A DNA stretch of 51,360 nt from Chloroflexota bacterium (GTDB lineage: Bacteria > Chloroflexota > Anaerolineae > UBA4142 > SHND01), in NCBI GenBank assembly GCA_016209205.1, contig JACQWQ010000020.1, forward strand, positions 1 through 51,360. Reading direction: 5' to 3'. Position 1 is the stretch's first letter; the number at the start of each line of letters is the position of its first letter. The position numbers and the translations under genes are program-made. Of this stretch, positions 33,174 through 42,110 are shown in pieces. Under the pieces are notes generated by a model that made no database searches, was not told the DNA's origin, and saw only the letters and a program-made list of their open reading frames with translations.

Positions 33174-35087
33174 ATGAATCATCCTTTCGACGCAAGAACA
33201 TTCGTCGCGCGCCGTTGGCTCGTATTCTCGTTTCTCGTCATTCTCGTCTTGATTCCCATCGCCTACGCGCCGATTCTTGATAAACAGTTTTTGCAAGAAG
33301 ATTTCGTGCAGGTCGGCATTCGCCATTTCGACGCGCAAGCGGCGGCGCAAAGCGATGCGTGGGATGCGTGGCTGCCGCTCGCGTGGAAATGGGGTTTTCT
33401 CGCGCCCGTCACCAAACGCGCGGTCATTCGCGTCGTGCGCGATTGGACGCTGTGGACGGATTATTTCGCGTGGGGGTTACAGCCGCTCGGTTATCATCTC
33501 ACCAATTTACTGTTGCACGCGCTCATCAGTTTTTGTGTCACGCTGTTGATGTGGCGCTTGATGCGCGAACGCGTTGCCGCCGCGCTCGCGGGCATTTTGT
33601 TCGCGGTCATGTCCATTCATCCCGAAGCCGTCGCGGACATTCCGTCGCGCGGGCACGAACTCGTCGCGCTGTGCATGGTGCTGACGCTGATTTTTTACAC
33701 GCGCTTGCCGTCACGCCGCGCGCTGTTTTATGGCGCGATCACTCTGGGCCTGGGCTTGCTGTCCGTCGAAACGGCAATGACGACGCCGCTGCTGTTATTG
33801 GCGTACGATTTGATTTACCAACGCGCGGAAGGTTGGCGCGCGCTTGTGAAACGCGAACTGCCGTTTTGGCTCATCGTGTTGGCGTACGTCGGGCTGCGCA
33901 TCGCGTTGTTCGGAGGGGGGGGGGGCACGCCCGCGCTTGACGCGATGGCGACGTGGAATTTCTTCTGGTCGGGGTACACGCAGTACGCGAGCGACCCGTT
34001 CAGCGGCGACATTGCGTTGTGGCAAACGGTTGGCGTGACCGCGTTGTTTCTCTTTTTGTTGCTGGTGTATCGCAAACGCCGCGCGGTGGTGTTTGGTTTC
34101 GTGTGGATGCCGATTCCGCTGCTCGTCGCGTTCGCGTTCCCGCCGCAGGAGCGTTACTTTTATGTGCCGTCGGTGGGTCTGGCGCTCGCGCTCGCGGGCA
34201 TTCTGGCGGACCCGCTGCCGCGTTTGAAATTTTCACACGGGAAATTTTACCACGGGAAAATTTCCCGCGCGCTCGGCGCGGCGCTCGCGGTGTTGTTGAT
34301 TCTCGTGTATACCGTTTCGCTGTATCGTCTGAATGAAAACTGGCGCAACGCGAGTCAATTGGCGCAAGACATTTTGGCGCAAGTGCGCGCGCTGCATCCA
34401 ACGCTGCCCGAAAATTCCACGCTGGTGTTTGTCGGCTTGCCCGCCCGCGCACGCCGCGCGCCCGTGTTCAGCGACCCGCTCAACATCCAGTACGCCATCG
34501 CGTTGACGTACGACGACCCGTCCTTGCAGGCGACGACGATGGACGCGTTTCCGCCGTTCGCCGAACATCCCGAACGCACCTTTTTCTTTGAATACGACGC
34601 GCGCAAAATTTCCGAGCGCGTTGATCTCGAAACGCAGCTGCGCCAAAATTTGACGTGCGCGAACGGCGTTTCGGAAATCGTGTGGAACTTTGACACGGAC
34701 GCGCAGGGGTGGACGATCTGGAATGATGTGGCGAACGCGGAGGTCGAAGACGGGGAATGGCGGCTCGACGTGCAAGGCGCGGACCCGAATCTCGGCAGCC
34801 CGTTGGTGAATTTGCGCGGGCAGCGGTTGGGCGAAATTCAACTCACGATGCGCGTGCGCGCCGCTCGCTCGCCGCTGCAAGGCGCGTGGTATTGGCAAAC
34901 GCGCGGGATGGAAAATTTTAGCCCTGCGCTCGTGCAAGATTTTGATGTGCTTGCCGACGGCGCAATGCACACGTACGCGGTCGCACTGCCCGTGCAACGC
35001 GGCGACGTGATCGCGCAGCTGCGCCTCGATCCCACCGACGCGCCCGCGCAGCTGGCGATTGATTCCATCACGCTGATTTGTAAATAA
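33174..35087 (+). CDS. Multi-spanning membrane protein with C-terminal soluble domain
   Basis: A 637-residue protein: about ten hydrophobic helices in the first 400 residues, with a periplasmic-type loop after helix one (LDKQFLQEDFVQVGIRHFDA) that recalls the acidic first loop of GT-C glycosyltransferases of the GT39/PMT type. A C-terminal domain (about 520-637; ITLICK at the end) looks like a beta-sandwich. A role in glycosylation of surface polymers is possible but unproven. Start ATG 33174 (MNHPFDARTF) is used; the frame upstream of it runs through a repeat. A run of 11 G (33915-33925) encodes GGGGG within a loop. Confidence 0.6.
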   Translation: MNHPFDARTFVARRWLVFSFLVILVLIPIAYAPILDKQFLQEDFVQVGIRHFDAQAAAQSDAWDAWLPLAWKWGFLAPVTKRAVIRVVRDWTLWTDYFAWGLQPLGYHLTNLLLHALISFCVTLLMWRLMRERVAAALAGILFAVMSIHPEAVADIPSRGHELVALCMVLTLIFYTRLPSRRALFYGAITLGLGLLSVETAMTTPLLLLAYDLIYQRAEGWRALVKRELPFWLIVLAYVGLRIALFGGGGGTPALDAMATWNFFWSGYTQYASDPFSGDIALWQTVGVTALFLFLLLVYRKRRAVVFGFVWMPIPLLVAFAFPPQERYFYVPSVGLALALAGILADPLPRLKFSHGKFYHGKISRALGAALAVLLILVYTVSLYRLNENWRNASQLAQDILAQVRALHPTLPENSTLVFVGLPARARRAPVFSDPLNIQYAIALTYDDPSLQATTMDAFPPFAEHPERTFFFEYDARKISERVDLETQLRQNLTCANGVSEIVWNFDTDAQGWTIWNDVANAEVEDGEWRLDVQGADPNLGSPLVNLRGQRLGEIQLTMRVRAARSPLQGAWYWQTRGMENFSPALVQDFDVLADGAMHTYAVALPVQRGDVIAQLRLDPTDAPAQLAIDSITLICK

Positions 35088-35181
35088 ATCCCCCCCTTGC
35101 GCGCGGGCGCGAATTTTCGTATTATCGGCACTGTCATACGTTTTGGGGACGAAGGAATTCGTTACTGCATGCAAACATATC

Positions 35182-35222
35182 TGTCACCGTTGTCGCCCAC
35201 GCGCGCTGTCGGTGACATTTTT
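35182..35222 (+). terminator. Terminator or attenuator hairpin upstream of the serine hydrolase
   Basis: Stem TGTCACCG (35182-35189) pairs with CGGTGACA (35210-35217), followed by five T. It can end the transcript of the membrane-protein gene, and if the hydrolase promoter lies further upstream it could act as an attenuator. Confidence 0.7.
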
Positions 35223-35243
35223 GTTTTGAGAGAGAGTGTGAAA

Positions 35244-36800
35244 ATGTTTCGACGCATTACGCGCGGCGCAGGGATTCTGTTTTTGGCAATGCTGTGGTTG
35301 CCGATGACCGTCAAGGCGGAACCTATGAATGCTCAAGTGGATGCAGACAAAATCAAGGCAGCCATCGCCGAACTCGAAAAAATGACGCAAGCCGAAATGC
35401 AAACGACCGGCATTCCCGGCGTTGCTATCGCGGTGGTGTATCAGGACAAGCCGGTGTATCTGAAAGGATTCGGCGTGCGCGAGGTGGGCAAACCGGAAAC
35501 GGTGGACGCGGACACCGTGTTTCAACTCGCGTCCGTTTCCAAGCCGCTCGGCTCGACCGTGATCGCGGGACTGGTGAGTGACGGCATCGTCAAGTGGGAT
35601 GATTTGGTGACGCGTTACGAACCCGCGTTCGCGCTGCATGATCCGTACGCGACCGCGCATTTGACGCTTCGGGACACGTATTCGCATCGCAGCGGTTTGC
35701 CCGATCACGCGGGCGATCTGTTGGAAGATATGGGTTATGACCGCGCGCAGGTTTTGGAACGTCAGCGTTTTGTGTCGCTCGAAAATCATTTTCGTTCGCA
35801 TTACGCGTATACCAATTTCGGCATAACGGCGGGCGCGGTCGCGGCGGCGAACGCGGCGGGCAAGAGTTGGGAAGATGTTTCGGTGGAACGTTTATACAAA
35901 CCGCTCGGTATGACGCACACGAGTTCGCGTTATGACGATTTCATCAAGAATCCGAATCATGCGGCGGGACATGTTTTAGTGGACGGCAAGTGGGTGTTTC
36001 AAGAACAGCGTCAACCCGACGCGCAATCGCCCGCGGGGGGCGCGAGCTCGAGCGCGCGCGACATGGCGCAGTGGCTGCGTTTGCATCTCGCGCAAGGGAA
36101 ACTCGACGGCAAAGAAATTATTTCCGCGCAAGCGTTGGGCGAAACATACGTGCCGCACATGGTAAGCAGTCCGCTGTCCGATCCTGCCCAACAGCGCGCG
36201 GGTTTTTACGGTTTGGGTTGGGGCGTGAACTATGACGAATTGGGACGCGTGAAATTGAGTCATTCGGGGGCATTCTCGATGGGCGCGGCGACGAGGGTAA
36301 TCATGCTGCCCTCGGAACAATTGGGCATTGTCATTCTCACGAATGCCGCGCCCATCGGTGTGCCGGAAGCATTGGCGCAGAGTTTTATTGATCTCGCGAC
36401 GTACGGGCAAGTGCAGCGGGATTGGTTGGCGCTCTACCAACCCGGGTTTGCGGCAGTTATGGCGGAAGGGCACAGCCCGACCGATTATTCCAAAGCGCCC
36501 GCGCAGGTTGCGCCCGCATTGGCGAATGACGCGTATGTGGGCACGTATCAAAATGATTTTGTCGGCGCGATAGAGATTGCGGTTCAGGACGGGAAATTGG
36601 TGATGACGCAGGGTCCCGCGAAAAATAAATTTCCGCTGGCGCATTACGACCGCGATTTGTTTTATTACAACACGGCGGGGGAAAACGCGGTGGGGCTGAG
36701 CGGCGTGCGCTTTAGCATTGGCGCGGACGGCAAAGCGTCGAACGTGTGGATCGAAAATTTGGACGCGTACGGGATGGGGAATTTCGCGCGCGTGCCGTAA
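35244..36800 (+). CDS. Secreted serine hydrolase, class C beta-lactamase/penicillin-binding protein family
   Basis: A 518-residue preprotein with a signal peptide (1-25, cleavage near VKA-EP). The SxxK motif is Ser97-Val-Ser-Lys100 (LASVSKPLG), the second motif is Tyr189-Thr-Asn191 (YAYTNFG), and HSG in LSHSGAF replaces KTG. About the last 120 residues form the DUF3471-like beta domain often found after these domains. Such enzymes are esterases, D-aminopeptidases or peptidoglycan-linked hydrolases; true beta-lactamase activity is not implied. ATG 35244 with GAGAG upstream is the start. Confidence 0.85.
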   Translation: MFRRITRGAGILFLAMLWLPMTVKAEPMNAQVDADKIKAAIAELEKMTQAEMQTTGIPGVAIAVVYQDKPVYLKGFGVREVGKPETVDADTVFQLASVSKPLGSTVIAGLVSDGIVKWDDLVTRYEPAFALHDPYATAHLTLRDTYSHRSGLPDHAGDLLEDMGYDRAQVLERQRFVSLENHFRSHYAYTNFGITAGAVAAANAAGKSWEDVSVERLYKPLGMTHTSSRYDDFIKNPNHAAGHVLVDGKWVFQEQRQPDAQSPAGGASSSARDMAQWLRLHLAQGKLDGKEIISAQALGETYVPHMVSSPLSDPAQQRAGFYGLGWGVNYDELGRVKLSHSGAFSMGAATRVIMLPSEQLGIVILTNAAPIGVPEALAQSFIDLATYGQVQRDWLALYQPGFAAVMAEGHSPTDYSKAPAQVAPALANDAYVGTYQNDFVGAIEIAVQDGKLVMTQGPAKNKFPLAHYDRDLFYYNTAGENAVGLSGVRFSIGADGKASNVWIENLDAYGMGNFARVP

Positions 36801-36966
36801 CGAACGCGCTGTGCCTTCCCCGTGTGTCGCTTTTGCAGGCGGATTGGAAAACGCGAATTTGCGCGAACTCCGCGCGACGAATCTTTACAAAGCTGATTTG
36901 TTTATTCGTTTCGATTCGCGATGATTCGCGTTATTGGGGGTGCGGCTCATTGCGCGCGCGGTATGG

Positions 36967-37008
36967 ACGTGACACGCACTTGTAAGAGTGCGTGTCACGT
37001 AATTTTTT
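36967..37008. terminator. Bidirectional terminator between convergent genes
   Basis: A 14-base-pair perfect stem (36967-36980 with 36987-37000), loop TGTAAG, then AATTTTTT. It lies between the serine hydrolase and the convergent DUF937-like gene. The 160 bases before it hold only degenerate CGCGAATC repeats. Confidence 0.88.
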
Positions 37009-38005
37009 ATGGCGTGTACGCCAAAGCGGCGGCGATGAAATCGAGCGTGACTTGTTCGTCGGCGCTGACGGGTTTGCCGCCAATACTCATGATGCCGCCA
37101 TCGTTCGCCGCGTGCGCCACGCGCGCAGAAACGGTCACCACGAGTTTCTTGTAGCCGACAATTTCTTCGTGTGTGGCTTTGTCATTCAAAATCGCGAGGG
37201 CTTGCAGGCACGCATCGCGCACCATCGGCACGGCATTTTTTTGCGTGACACCTAACGCATCAATCTGCGCGGGATCGTTGTATTCGCGGCTGACCAAACC
37301 GACGAGCGAATCGGGATCGTTCGCCGCGCGGCTGTCCGCCAACGCTTGCCGCAACGCAACGTATTCTTTGTTGATTCCGACCGGACCGCTCAAAGCCGTC
37401 ATCATCACCGCGGACGCAGCAAGTGCGGGCACGCGGGCGAGCGCCGTCCATTCTTCCGGCGTGAAACGCGCGAGATTGCGTTCGGCGCGTTCGCCCGTGT
37501 TTTGTCCCAGATCGAGTGCGGCATTGATTTGACTGGCAAGCTGCGGCTGATCGTGCGAAAAAGTCTTTTCTTCTTGCGCTAAGAATGCGCTCAAACCCGC
37601 GCGGTCGAGTTTTTGCGCGCGCACTTGGTCCTGAAGGACGTGCATAAACAGCGGCGCCGCCACGGGCAGAAACGGTCCGACCTCTGCACCGGAGGTGTCT
37701 TGCAGCCAACTCACCACTTTGGGCAAACCGACGCCGAATAGAAAATCCAAAATCGGATAGCCGTGTCCTTCGGCGATGGCGTCCATCACGTCGGTCTGCA
37801 ATTCCTTGTCGAGATTCAACGACGCGAGCAATTCGTCCGCGCCTTCGGGTGTGGCGGCTTGCGCGTTTGCTGCGCCGAGCAGGACCGCGCCCGCCGTCTG
37901 AATGCCCTGTTTCAATGCCGCGTCCCGGACGTCGAGCAGTTTTGCCAATTGTTCCGCTCTGCGGGAGGTAAGCAGTTTCGCGATTTCGTCGAGTAGTATT
38001 GCCAT
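37007..38005 (-). CDS. DUF937-like protein of unknown function
   Basis: A 332-residue soluble, Ala/Leu-rich protein. The N-terminal half (LLDEIAKLLTSRRAEQLAKLL through LPKVVSWLQDTSGAEVGPFLPVAAPLF) has the helical pattern of DUF937. The second half is a separate helical region of unknown type (ARVPALAASAVMMTALSGPVGINKEY). No enzyme motif was seen. It runs convergent to the serine hydrolase and is probably monocistronic. Confidence 0.6.
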   Translation of the reverse strand: MAILLDEIAKLLTSRRAEQLAKLLDVRDAALKQGIQTAGAVLLGAANAQAATPEGADELLASLNLDKELQTDVMDAIAEGHGYPILDFLFGVGLPKVVSWLQDTSGAEVGPFLPVAAPLFMHVLQDQVRAQKLDRAGLSAFLAQEEKTFSHDQPQLASQINAALDLGQNTGERAERNLARFTPEEWTALARVPALAASAVMMTALSGPVGINKEYVALRQALADSRAANDPDSLVGLVSREYNDPAQIDALGVTQKNAVPMVRDACLQALAILNDKATHEEIVGYKKLVVTVSARVAHAANDGGIMSIGGKPVSADEQVTLDFIAAALAYTP

Positions 38006-38156
38006 GAAAATGTGACAGGTGACAAGTGACGGGTGACGGGGAAACCGCGCAGCAAATTGCCGCCGTCACTTGAGATCCGTTTGTGGTCTGGATGATTGCG
38101 CTTGGCGCTGTGGTGCGCCCAGAGTATCTTTATTTTGGCGAGAAATGCAAATGCCC

Positions 38157-39275
38157 TCACCAGATTTCCGCCAAAAATTTTCGCAGCTCGCCGTCCGAAA
38201 TTTTTTTCGGATTGTTTTGCACCATCTTGCTTTGCCCCGCCAGCTGTGCGACCAAATCCAAATCGGTTTCGCGCACGCCCACCTCGCGCAAGCGCGACGG
38301 CAGTTGCATTTGATGCGTCCACTGCGCGACGCGTTTTGCCAATTCCTGCGCCGCGATTTCGTCGCCTTCGGCTTCGATCCCCAGCACACGCGCCAGCTGC
38401 GCCAATTGTTCCGCGCACACGTCCGCGTTGAAACGAATCGCGTGCGGCAGCACGATGGCGTTCGCGAGACCGTGCGGCACGTTCAACGTCCCGCCCAATA
38501 CGTGACAGACGCCGTGGTGCAAGCCCATCGCGACGTTGGACAGCGATACGCCCGCGAGATACGCGCCTTGCAGCATTTCCGTACGCGCCGCGACATCGGT
38601 TCCATTTTCCACGCAGCGCGGCAATGCGTGATAGATCCGGCGCGCCCCGTACCATGCCGCCGCGCTCGACAATGGATTCCGCGTAATCGAATACGCCGCT
38701 TCGACACAGTGCGCGAACGCGTTGATGCCGGTCGCCGCCGTCAATTCGCGCGGCAGGTCGAGCGTGCATTGCGGGTCATACAAAACGACGCGCGGCGCGA
38801 CGCGCGGATCGTTCACCGTTTCCTTGCGCAACAGGCGTTTTGTGCCTGACATGCCATCGCGCTCGCGCGTCACGCCAAACACCGGCGTCACTTCGGAACC
38901 GGCATAGGTGGTGGGAATGGCGAGAATCGGGATGGGAGACTGAAGCCGATAGCTCGTCGCTTTAGCAACGCCGATGGCGCTGCCGCCGCCCAGCGCGACC
39001 AAAACATCCGCGTTGTGTTCGCGCGCGAGCCGCGTCGCGTCGTCCACATTTTTTTGCGGCACGTGCGGCTGCGTCGCGTCATAGTTCGCGACGAGTTTTG
39101 CGCCCAACGCGTTTTCCACGCGCGCGAGGTTGCCATTCGCGCGTTGACTGCGCGTCGTCACCACCAGCGCGCGCGACCAGTGGTATTGCGCCACAATCTC
39201 GCCGAGCCGTTCCAATTTTCCCGCACCGAAAATGATTTCTTGCGGAAAAGTGTTGTAGTGAAATTCGGTTAGCAT
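38157..39275 (-). CDS. Iron-containing alcohol dehydrogenase, maleylacetate reductase-like
   Basis: A 372-residue group III dehydrogenase. It shows the NAD(P)-binding GGGSAIGVAKA, the PTTYAGSEVTPVFG block and LHHGVCHVLGG with VPHGLANAIVLPH typical of maleylacetate reductases. That enzyme reduces maleylacetate to 3-oxoadipate in chloroaromatic or resorcinol degradation; some homologues have other 2-ene-dioate substrates. The metal-ligand His residues of ordinary iron alcohol dehydrogenases are only partly kept, as is usual in maleylacetate reductase. Aromatic-ring dioxygenase-like genes are 5-10 kb away, on the same strand. Confidence 0.85.
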   Translation of the reverse strand: MLTEFHYNTFPQEIIFGAGKLERLGEIVAQYHWSRALVVTTRSQRANGNLARVENALGAKLVANYDATQPHVPQKNVDDATRLAREHNADVLVALGGGSAIGVAKATSYRLQSPIPILAIPTTYAGSEVTPVFGVTRERDGMSGTKRLLRKETVNDPRVAPRVVLYDPQCTLDLPRELTAATGINAFAHCVEAAYSITRNPLSSAAAWYGARRIYHALPRCVENGTDVAARTEMLQGAYLAGVSLSNVAMGLHHGVCHVLGGTLNVPHGLANAIVLPHAIRFNADVCAEQLAQLARVLGIEAEGDEIAAQELAKRVAQWTHQMQLPSRLREVGVRETDLDLVAQLAGQSKMVQNNPKKISDGELRKFLAEIW

Positions 39276-39276
39276 C

Positions 39277-39350
39277 GCGTATCGCGCAGCGCGTATCGCG
39301 AATCGCGAATCGCGCAGCGCCTATCGCGAATCGCTTATCGCGTATGATTG
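39277..39350. repeat. TATCGCG heptamer array
   Basis: About ten in-phase 7-bp units (TATCGCG, AATCGCG, CAGCGCG, CAGCGCC) immediately upstream of the maleylacetate reductase-like gene. Confidence 0.88.
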
Positions 39351-39703
39351 ATACCCAATGTGCAACTTGGCATTTCGAGCGGTTTTTGCGAGAAATCTCG
39401 ACGGCGCAAATGAGATTTCTGTCTCGACTACGCTCGACACCGCAAAAACCGCTCCTGCTCAGAAACTTCCGACGCACCGATTGAGTCGTCGGACGGAAAA
39501 CACGAATCTACTCGAATCCAAACTAATCCCTCAGTGCTTCGGGACAGGTCCTACGCGAAAATCCTTTTTATTCGTCGAGATTCGCGTAGATTCGCGTTGA
39601 CAAAGTTTCTGTTCCCTCAATTCTTCGGGACAAGCATCAAACATCACGCCCGCGCGTGATGGACATCTCGAAATGACAATGCCAAATAAGTTGCACATCG
39701 GGT
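39351..39703. mobile_element. Large palindromic element, TTCGAG/CTCGAA family
   Basis: The outer arms (about 39352-39378 and 39667-39703) share ACCCAATGTGCAACTT and GGCATTTCGAG in inverted orientation with small gaps. Inside, TTTTTGCGAGAAATCTCG and its inverted copy, and degenerate CGCGAATC decamers, are nested. It resembles a larger, decayed relative of the 174-bp element at 24089-24262. Confidence 0.7.
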
Positions 39704-39750
39704 GACTGATGACTGATGACTGACAACTGGTGACTGATCACTGATCACTC
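39702..39750. repeat. TGACTGA heptamer array
   Basis: About seven in-phase 7-bp units (TGACTGA, CAACTGG, TCACTGA, TCACTCT). Confidence 0.82.
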
Positions 39751-39796
39751 TCTATCACTCCCTCACCCCCTCTCTCTCTCTCTCCCTCTCTCCATC

Positions 39797-39922
39797 TAGA
39801 GCGAATTCCTGATTCGTTTGTGGGATGGTAGGGGCAATCCCTTGTGGTTGCCCAACTGGAATGGGCGAGGACAAGCCGTCGCCCCTACGCTGACACCACC
39901 AATCAATTCGGAATCCGCTCTA
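39797..39922. mobile_element. 126-bp MITE with TAGAGCG ends, copy 1
   Basis: Starts TAGAGCGAATTCC and ends GGAATCCGCTCTA, imperfect inverted ends with TA at both borders, as in elements moved by IS630/Tc1-mariner-type transposases. The interior has GGTAGGGGCAATCCCTTGTG and GTCGCCCCTACG. It appears identical over all 126 bp to the copy at 48671-48796. No transposase lies in the window. Confidence 0.92.
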
Positions 39923-39940
39923 ACTTCCAACCTCCAACCT

Positions 39941-40575
39941 CTAACCTCCAGCCTCCCCCCTCCCCATCGTCCCGCGCACAAATTCCAACTCGTCCTCATT
40001 CACGGATACAAGCGCATCGTTACCTCCGCACCCATGACTTGAAAAACCTCTGTCGTTTCAATGACGCGTTCTTTCGGAATGTGGAAATCGGCGTCACTGC
40101 ACCCGAGAAACACCGGCGTCTGATGAAATCTCCCCATATAATCCCGCGGCGTCCCATCGGGACCGATCAAACCGCCGCTCAAGCCGACAATGCCGCCATA
40201 TTTTTGCGCGTGCCGCGCCGCGTATTCCAGCGCCAAACACGCGCCTTGCGAAAAACCGAGCAGCATCGTCCGTTCGGAGGGAAATTTTGCTTTGCGGATG
40301 CGCGCCAGCACCGTATCCACGACGTTCAGCGCCGACGACAACCACGGCTCGTTGCGTTCCATCGGTTCGAGAAAGCGATACGGGTACCACGTCGAGTCCG
40401 CTGCTTGCGGCGCGAGAAAACAAAAACCCGCGCTGGGGAGTTCTTGCGCGAGTGACAAAATATCTTGCGCCGACGCGCCGCGCCCGTGCAGCAGCACCAT
40501 CACCGCGCGCGCGTTTTCCAACGCGTCGCCCGCGACGAAAAGCGGTTGCCCGTGATGCGGATCGTTTGGATTCAT
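39941..40575 (-). pseudogene. Phospholipase/carboxylesterase, broken near the 3' end
   Basis: A 191-residue open frame (ATG 40575, AAGG six bases upstream) matches the alpha/beta-hydrolase carboxylesterase family: LLHGRGASAQD, nucleophile in LLGFSQGAC, and CSDADFHIP with the acid residue. It stops at MRLYP, exactly before the position where the family has GMGH with the catalytic His. In another frame the DNA continues as VNEDELEFVRGTMGRGEAGG, the expected end of the protein. A small out-of-frame deletion near 40003 explains both. The product would lack its catalytic His. Related proteins include MhqD of Bacillus. Confidence 0.8.
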
Positions 40576-40634
40576 AAACATCCTTGCGGAAAGTATAGAT
40601 TTGATTGTCGCGCGCGTCAACGTCGAAAATCTGG

Positions 40635-40917
40635 TGCTTGCCCATGAGGGGTTAAAGCGCATGAGGGGTTAAAGCGCAGTTGGACTGCGCGCTCCCCGGC
40701 GGACGCAGTTCGTCCGATGCATCGGCGCGCATTGCCGCTGCCTGCGAACAGACAGTGCTTGCCCATGAGGGGTTAAAGCGCATGAGGGGTTAAAGCGCAT
40801 GAGGGGTTAAAGCGCAGTTGGACTGCGCGCTCCCCGGCGGCAGTCTGCAATGCGTCCGATGAAACGGACGCAGTTCGTCCGATGCATCGGCGCGCATTGC
40901 CGCTGCCTGCGAACAGA
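40635..40917. repeat. Nested direct repeats with GAGGGGTTAAAGCGCAT units
   Basis: Two tandem modules (about 40635-40755 and 40756-40917) each begin TGCTTGCCCATGAGGGGTTA. Within them a 17-bp unit, CATGAGGGGTTAAAGCG, occurs two and three times, followed by the palindrome GCGCAGTTGGACTGCGCG, then CGGACGCAGTTCGTCCGATG and GCGCATTGCCGCTGCCTGCG. The palindrome is shared with the element at 28613-28719. Confidence 0.88.
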
Positions 40918-40968
40918 TGTGCGTAACGCGCGCAAAAAATGATTTATCAAAACGCGTGCCCGACCGAC

Positions 40969-40997
40969 TTGCGCATGTCGCACGCGTTCTATACAAT
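40969..40997 (+). promoter_or_regulatory. Possible promoter of the PLP dehydratase gene
   Basis: TTGCGC (40969-40974), 17 bases, TACAAT (40992-40997). The expected start site falls on or next to the ATG at 41005, which would make the transcript leaderless; no Shine-Dalgarno sequence is seen before that ATG. Confidence 0.4.
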
Positions 40998-41004
40998 CAC
41001 AAGC

Positions 41005-41955
41005 ATGAATCCCATTCTTTCTCAACCTACGCTTGCCGAAATTGTCCGCTCGACCACACTGCTGGAAATGGCGCGTCTCTCAGAGCGGCTCGGCGCACAG
41101 GTCACATTGGCGAGCGAAACCTTTCAACACACCGGCAGTTTCAAATTTCGCGCCGCCTACAATCTGGCGCGCAATGTGCCGCACAACAAAATCATCACCG
41201 CGTCGTCCGGCAATTACGGACAGGCGTTGGCATACGCGTGCCAGCTGTTGGGCAAACAAGCCATCGTCGTCATGCCGCAAAATTCCGCGCAAGTGAAAAT
41301 TGACGCGGTGCGCGAGTACGGCGCGCAGGTGGACTTGATTGACGTGAACGTGGTCAGTCGCGCGGCGCGGGTTGCGCAGCTAGCGCAGGAACATCCCGAC
41401 GCGTACGTGGCAAGTGCGTACGATGACCCGTTGGTGATTCAAGGCAACGCGAGTTTGGGCGTCGAGCTGGCACGCGTGACGCCCGCGTTTGAGTTTATTC
41501 TCGCGCCCGTGGGTGGCGGCGGTCTGTCTTCGGGAATTATTTCCGGGCTGCGTGCGAGCGGCAGCGCAACGCCCGTGATTGGCGCGGAACCGCTGTTGGG
41601 GAACGACGCGGCGCGTTCGCTGCGCGCGGGCGAAATTGTCGTCAACGCACGCGAACCGCAAACCATCGCCGACGGCGCGCGCACGATGAGCATCGGCAAA
41701 CACAATTGGGCAATTCTACGCGACGGCATTCATTCCATCGTCGAGGTGCCCGAAGAACAAATCGCGCAGGCGGTGCGTTGGTTGTTCACCTACGCCAACT
41801 TGAAAGCCGAGCCGACGGGCGCATTGCCGATTGGCGCGCTTTTGACGCAGCCGGAATTTTTTCGCGGACGACGCGTGTGCTGTGTCATTAGCGGCGGGAA
41901 CGTGGGTGCAGGGGTGTACGCCAAAATTCTTACCGGCGTACATTCGACTATCTGA
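41005..41955 (+). CDS. PLP-dependent threonine/serine dehydratase-like enzyme
   Basis: A 316-residue fold-type II PLP enzyme. The PLP lysine is Lys47 in HTGSFKFRAA; SSGNYGQALA is the substrate loop and VGGGGLSSG holds the cofactor phosphate. ISGGNVG near the end is typical of the serine/threonine dehydratase group. It would deaminate L-threonine or L-serine, or act as a racemase; it lacks the ACT regulatory domain of biosynthetic IlvA. It is monocistronic, between repeat-rich gaps. Confidence 0.87.
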   Translation: MNPILSQPTLAEIVRSTTLLEMARLSERLGAQVTLASETFQHTGSFKFRAAYNLARNVPHNKIITASSGNYGQALAYACQLLGKQAIVVMPQNSAQVKIDAVREYGAQVDLIDVNVVSRAARVAQLAQEHPDAYVASAYDDPLVIQGNASLGVELARVTPAFEFILAPVGGGGLSSGIISGLRASGSATPVIGAEPLLGNDAARSLRAGEIVVNAREPQTIADGARTMSIGKHNWAILRDGIHSIVEVPEEQIAQAVRWLFTYANLKAEPTGALPIGALLTQPEFFRGRRVCCVISGGNVGAGVYAKILTGVHSTI

Positions 41956-41959
41956 AATA

Positions 41960-42051
41960 TTTATCGGAAATAGACAGGATTAAGTGCGACTTCAAGTTAG
42001 AAAATCCTGTTAATCCTGTAAATCCTGTCGAGAAAATTTATTTCCGATAAA
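41960..42051. mobile_element. Palindromic element with ACAGGATT core, copy A
   Basis: Perfect 13-bp inverted ends (TTTATCGGAAATA / TATTTCCGATAAA) around a 92-bp segment whose core is GACAGGATTAA and AATCCTGTTAATCCTGTAAA. A second element with the same core but different ends is at 47538-47662. Confidence 0.82.
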
Positions 42052-42060
42052 GTTTATTGA

Positions 42061-42106
42061 AACATCCCGCCTACCGAGAATTTTCGGGCAAGCGGGATGT
42101 TTTTTT
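42061..42106. terminator. Terminator between convergent genes
   Basis: Stem AACATCCCGC (42061-42070) pairs with GCGGGATGTT (42092-42101), followed by further T. It lies between the dehydratase and the sigma factor gene. Confidence 0.88.
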
Positions 42107-42110
42107 CGCG

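Larger units (their letters stand above)
39276..39940. other. Repeat-filled intergenic region, no gene
   Basis: About 665 bases composed almost wholly of repeats: TATCGCG/AATCGCG heptamers (39277-39350), a large palindromic element with TGCAACTT...TTCGAG ends (39351-39703) holding CGCGAATC-type decamers, a TGACTGA heptamer run (39702-39750), a CT-rich tract (39760-39795), the 126-bp MITE (39797-39922) and a CTCCAAC heptamer run that reaches the carboxylesterase remnant. Confidence 0.85.

Noticed and set aside
39796..39999. Minus-strand frame after the carboxylesterase
   Set aside because: It translates the MITE and a heptamer array; the real remnant of the carboxylesterase is in another frame (39941-40003).
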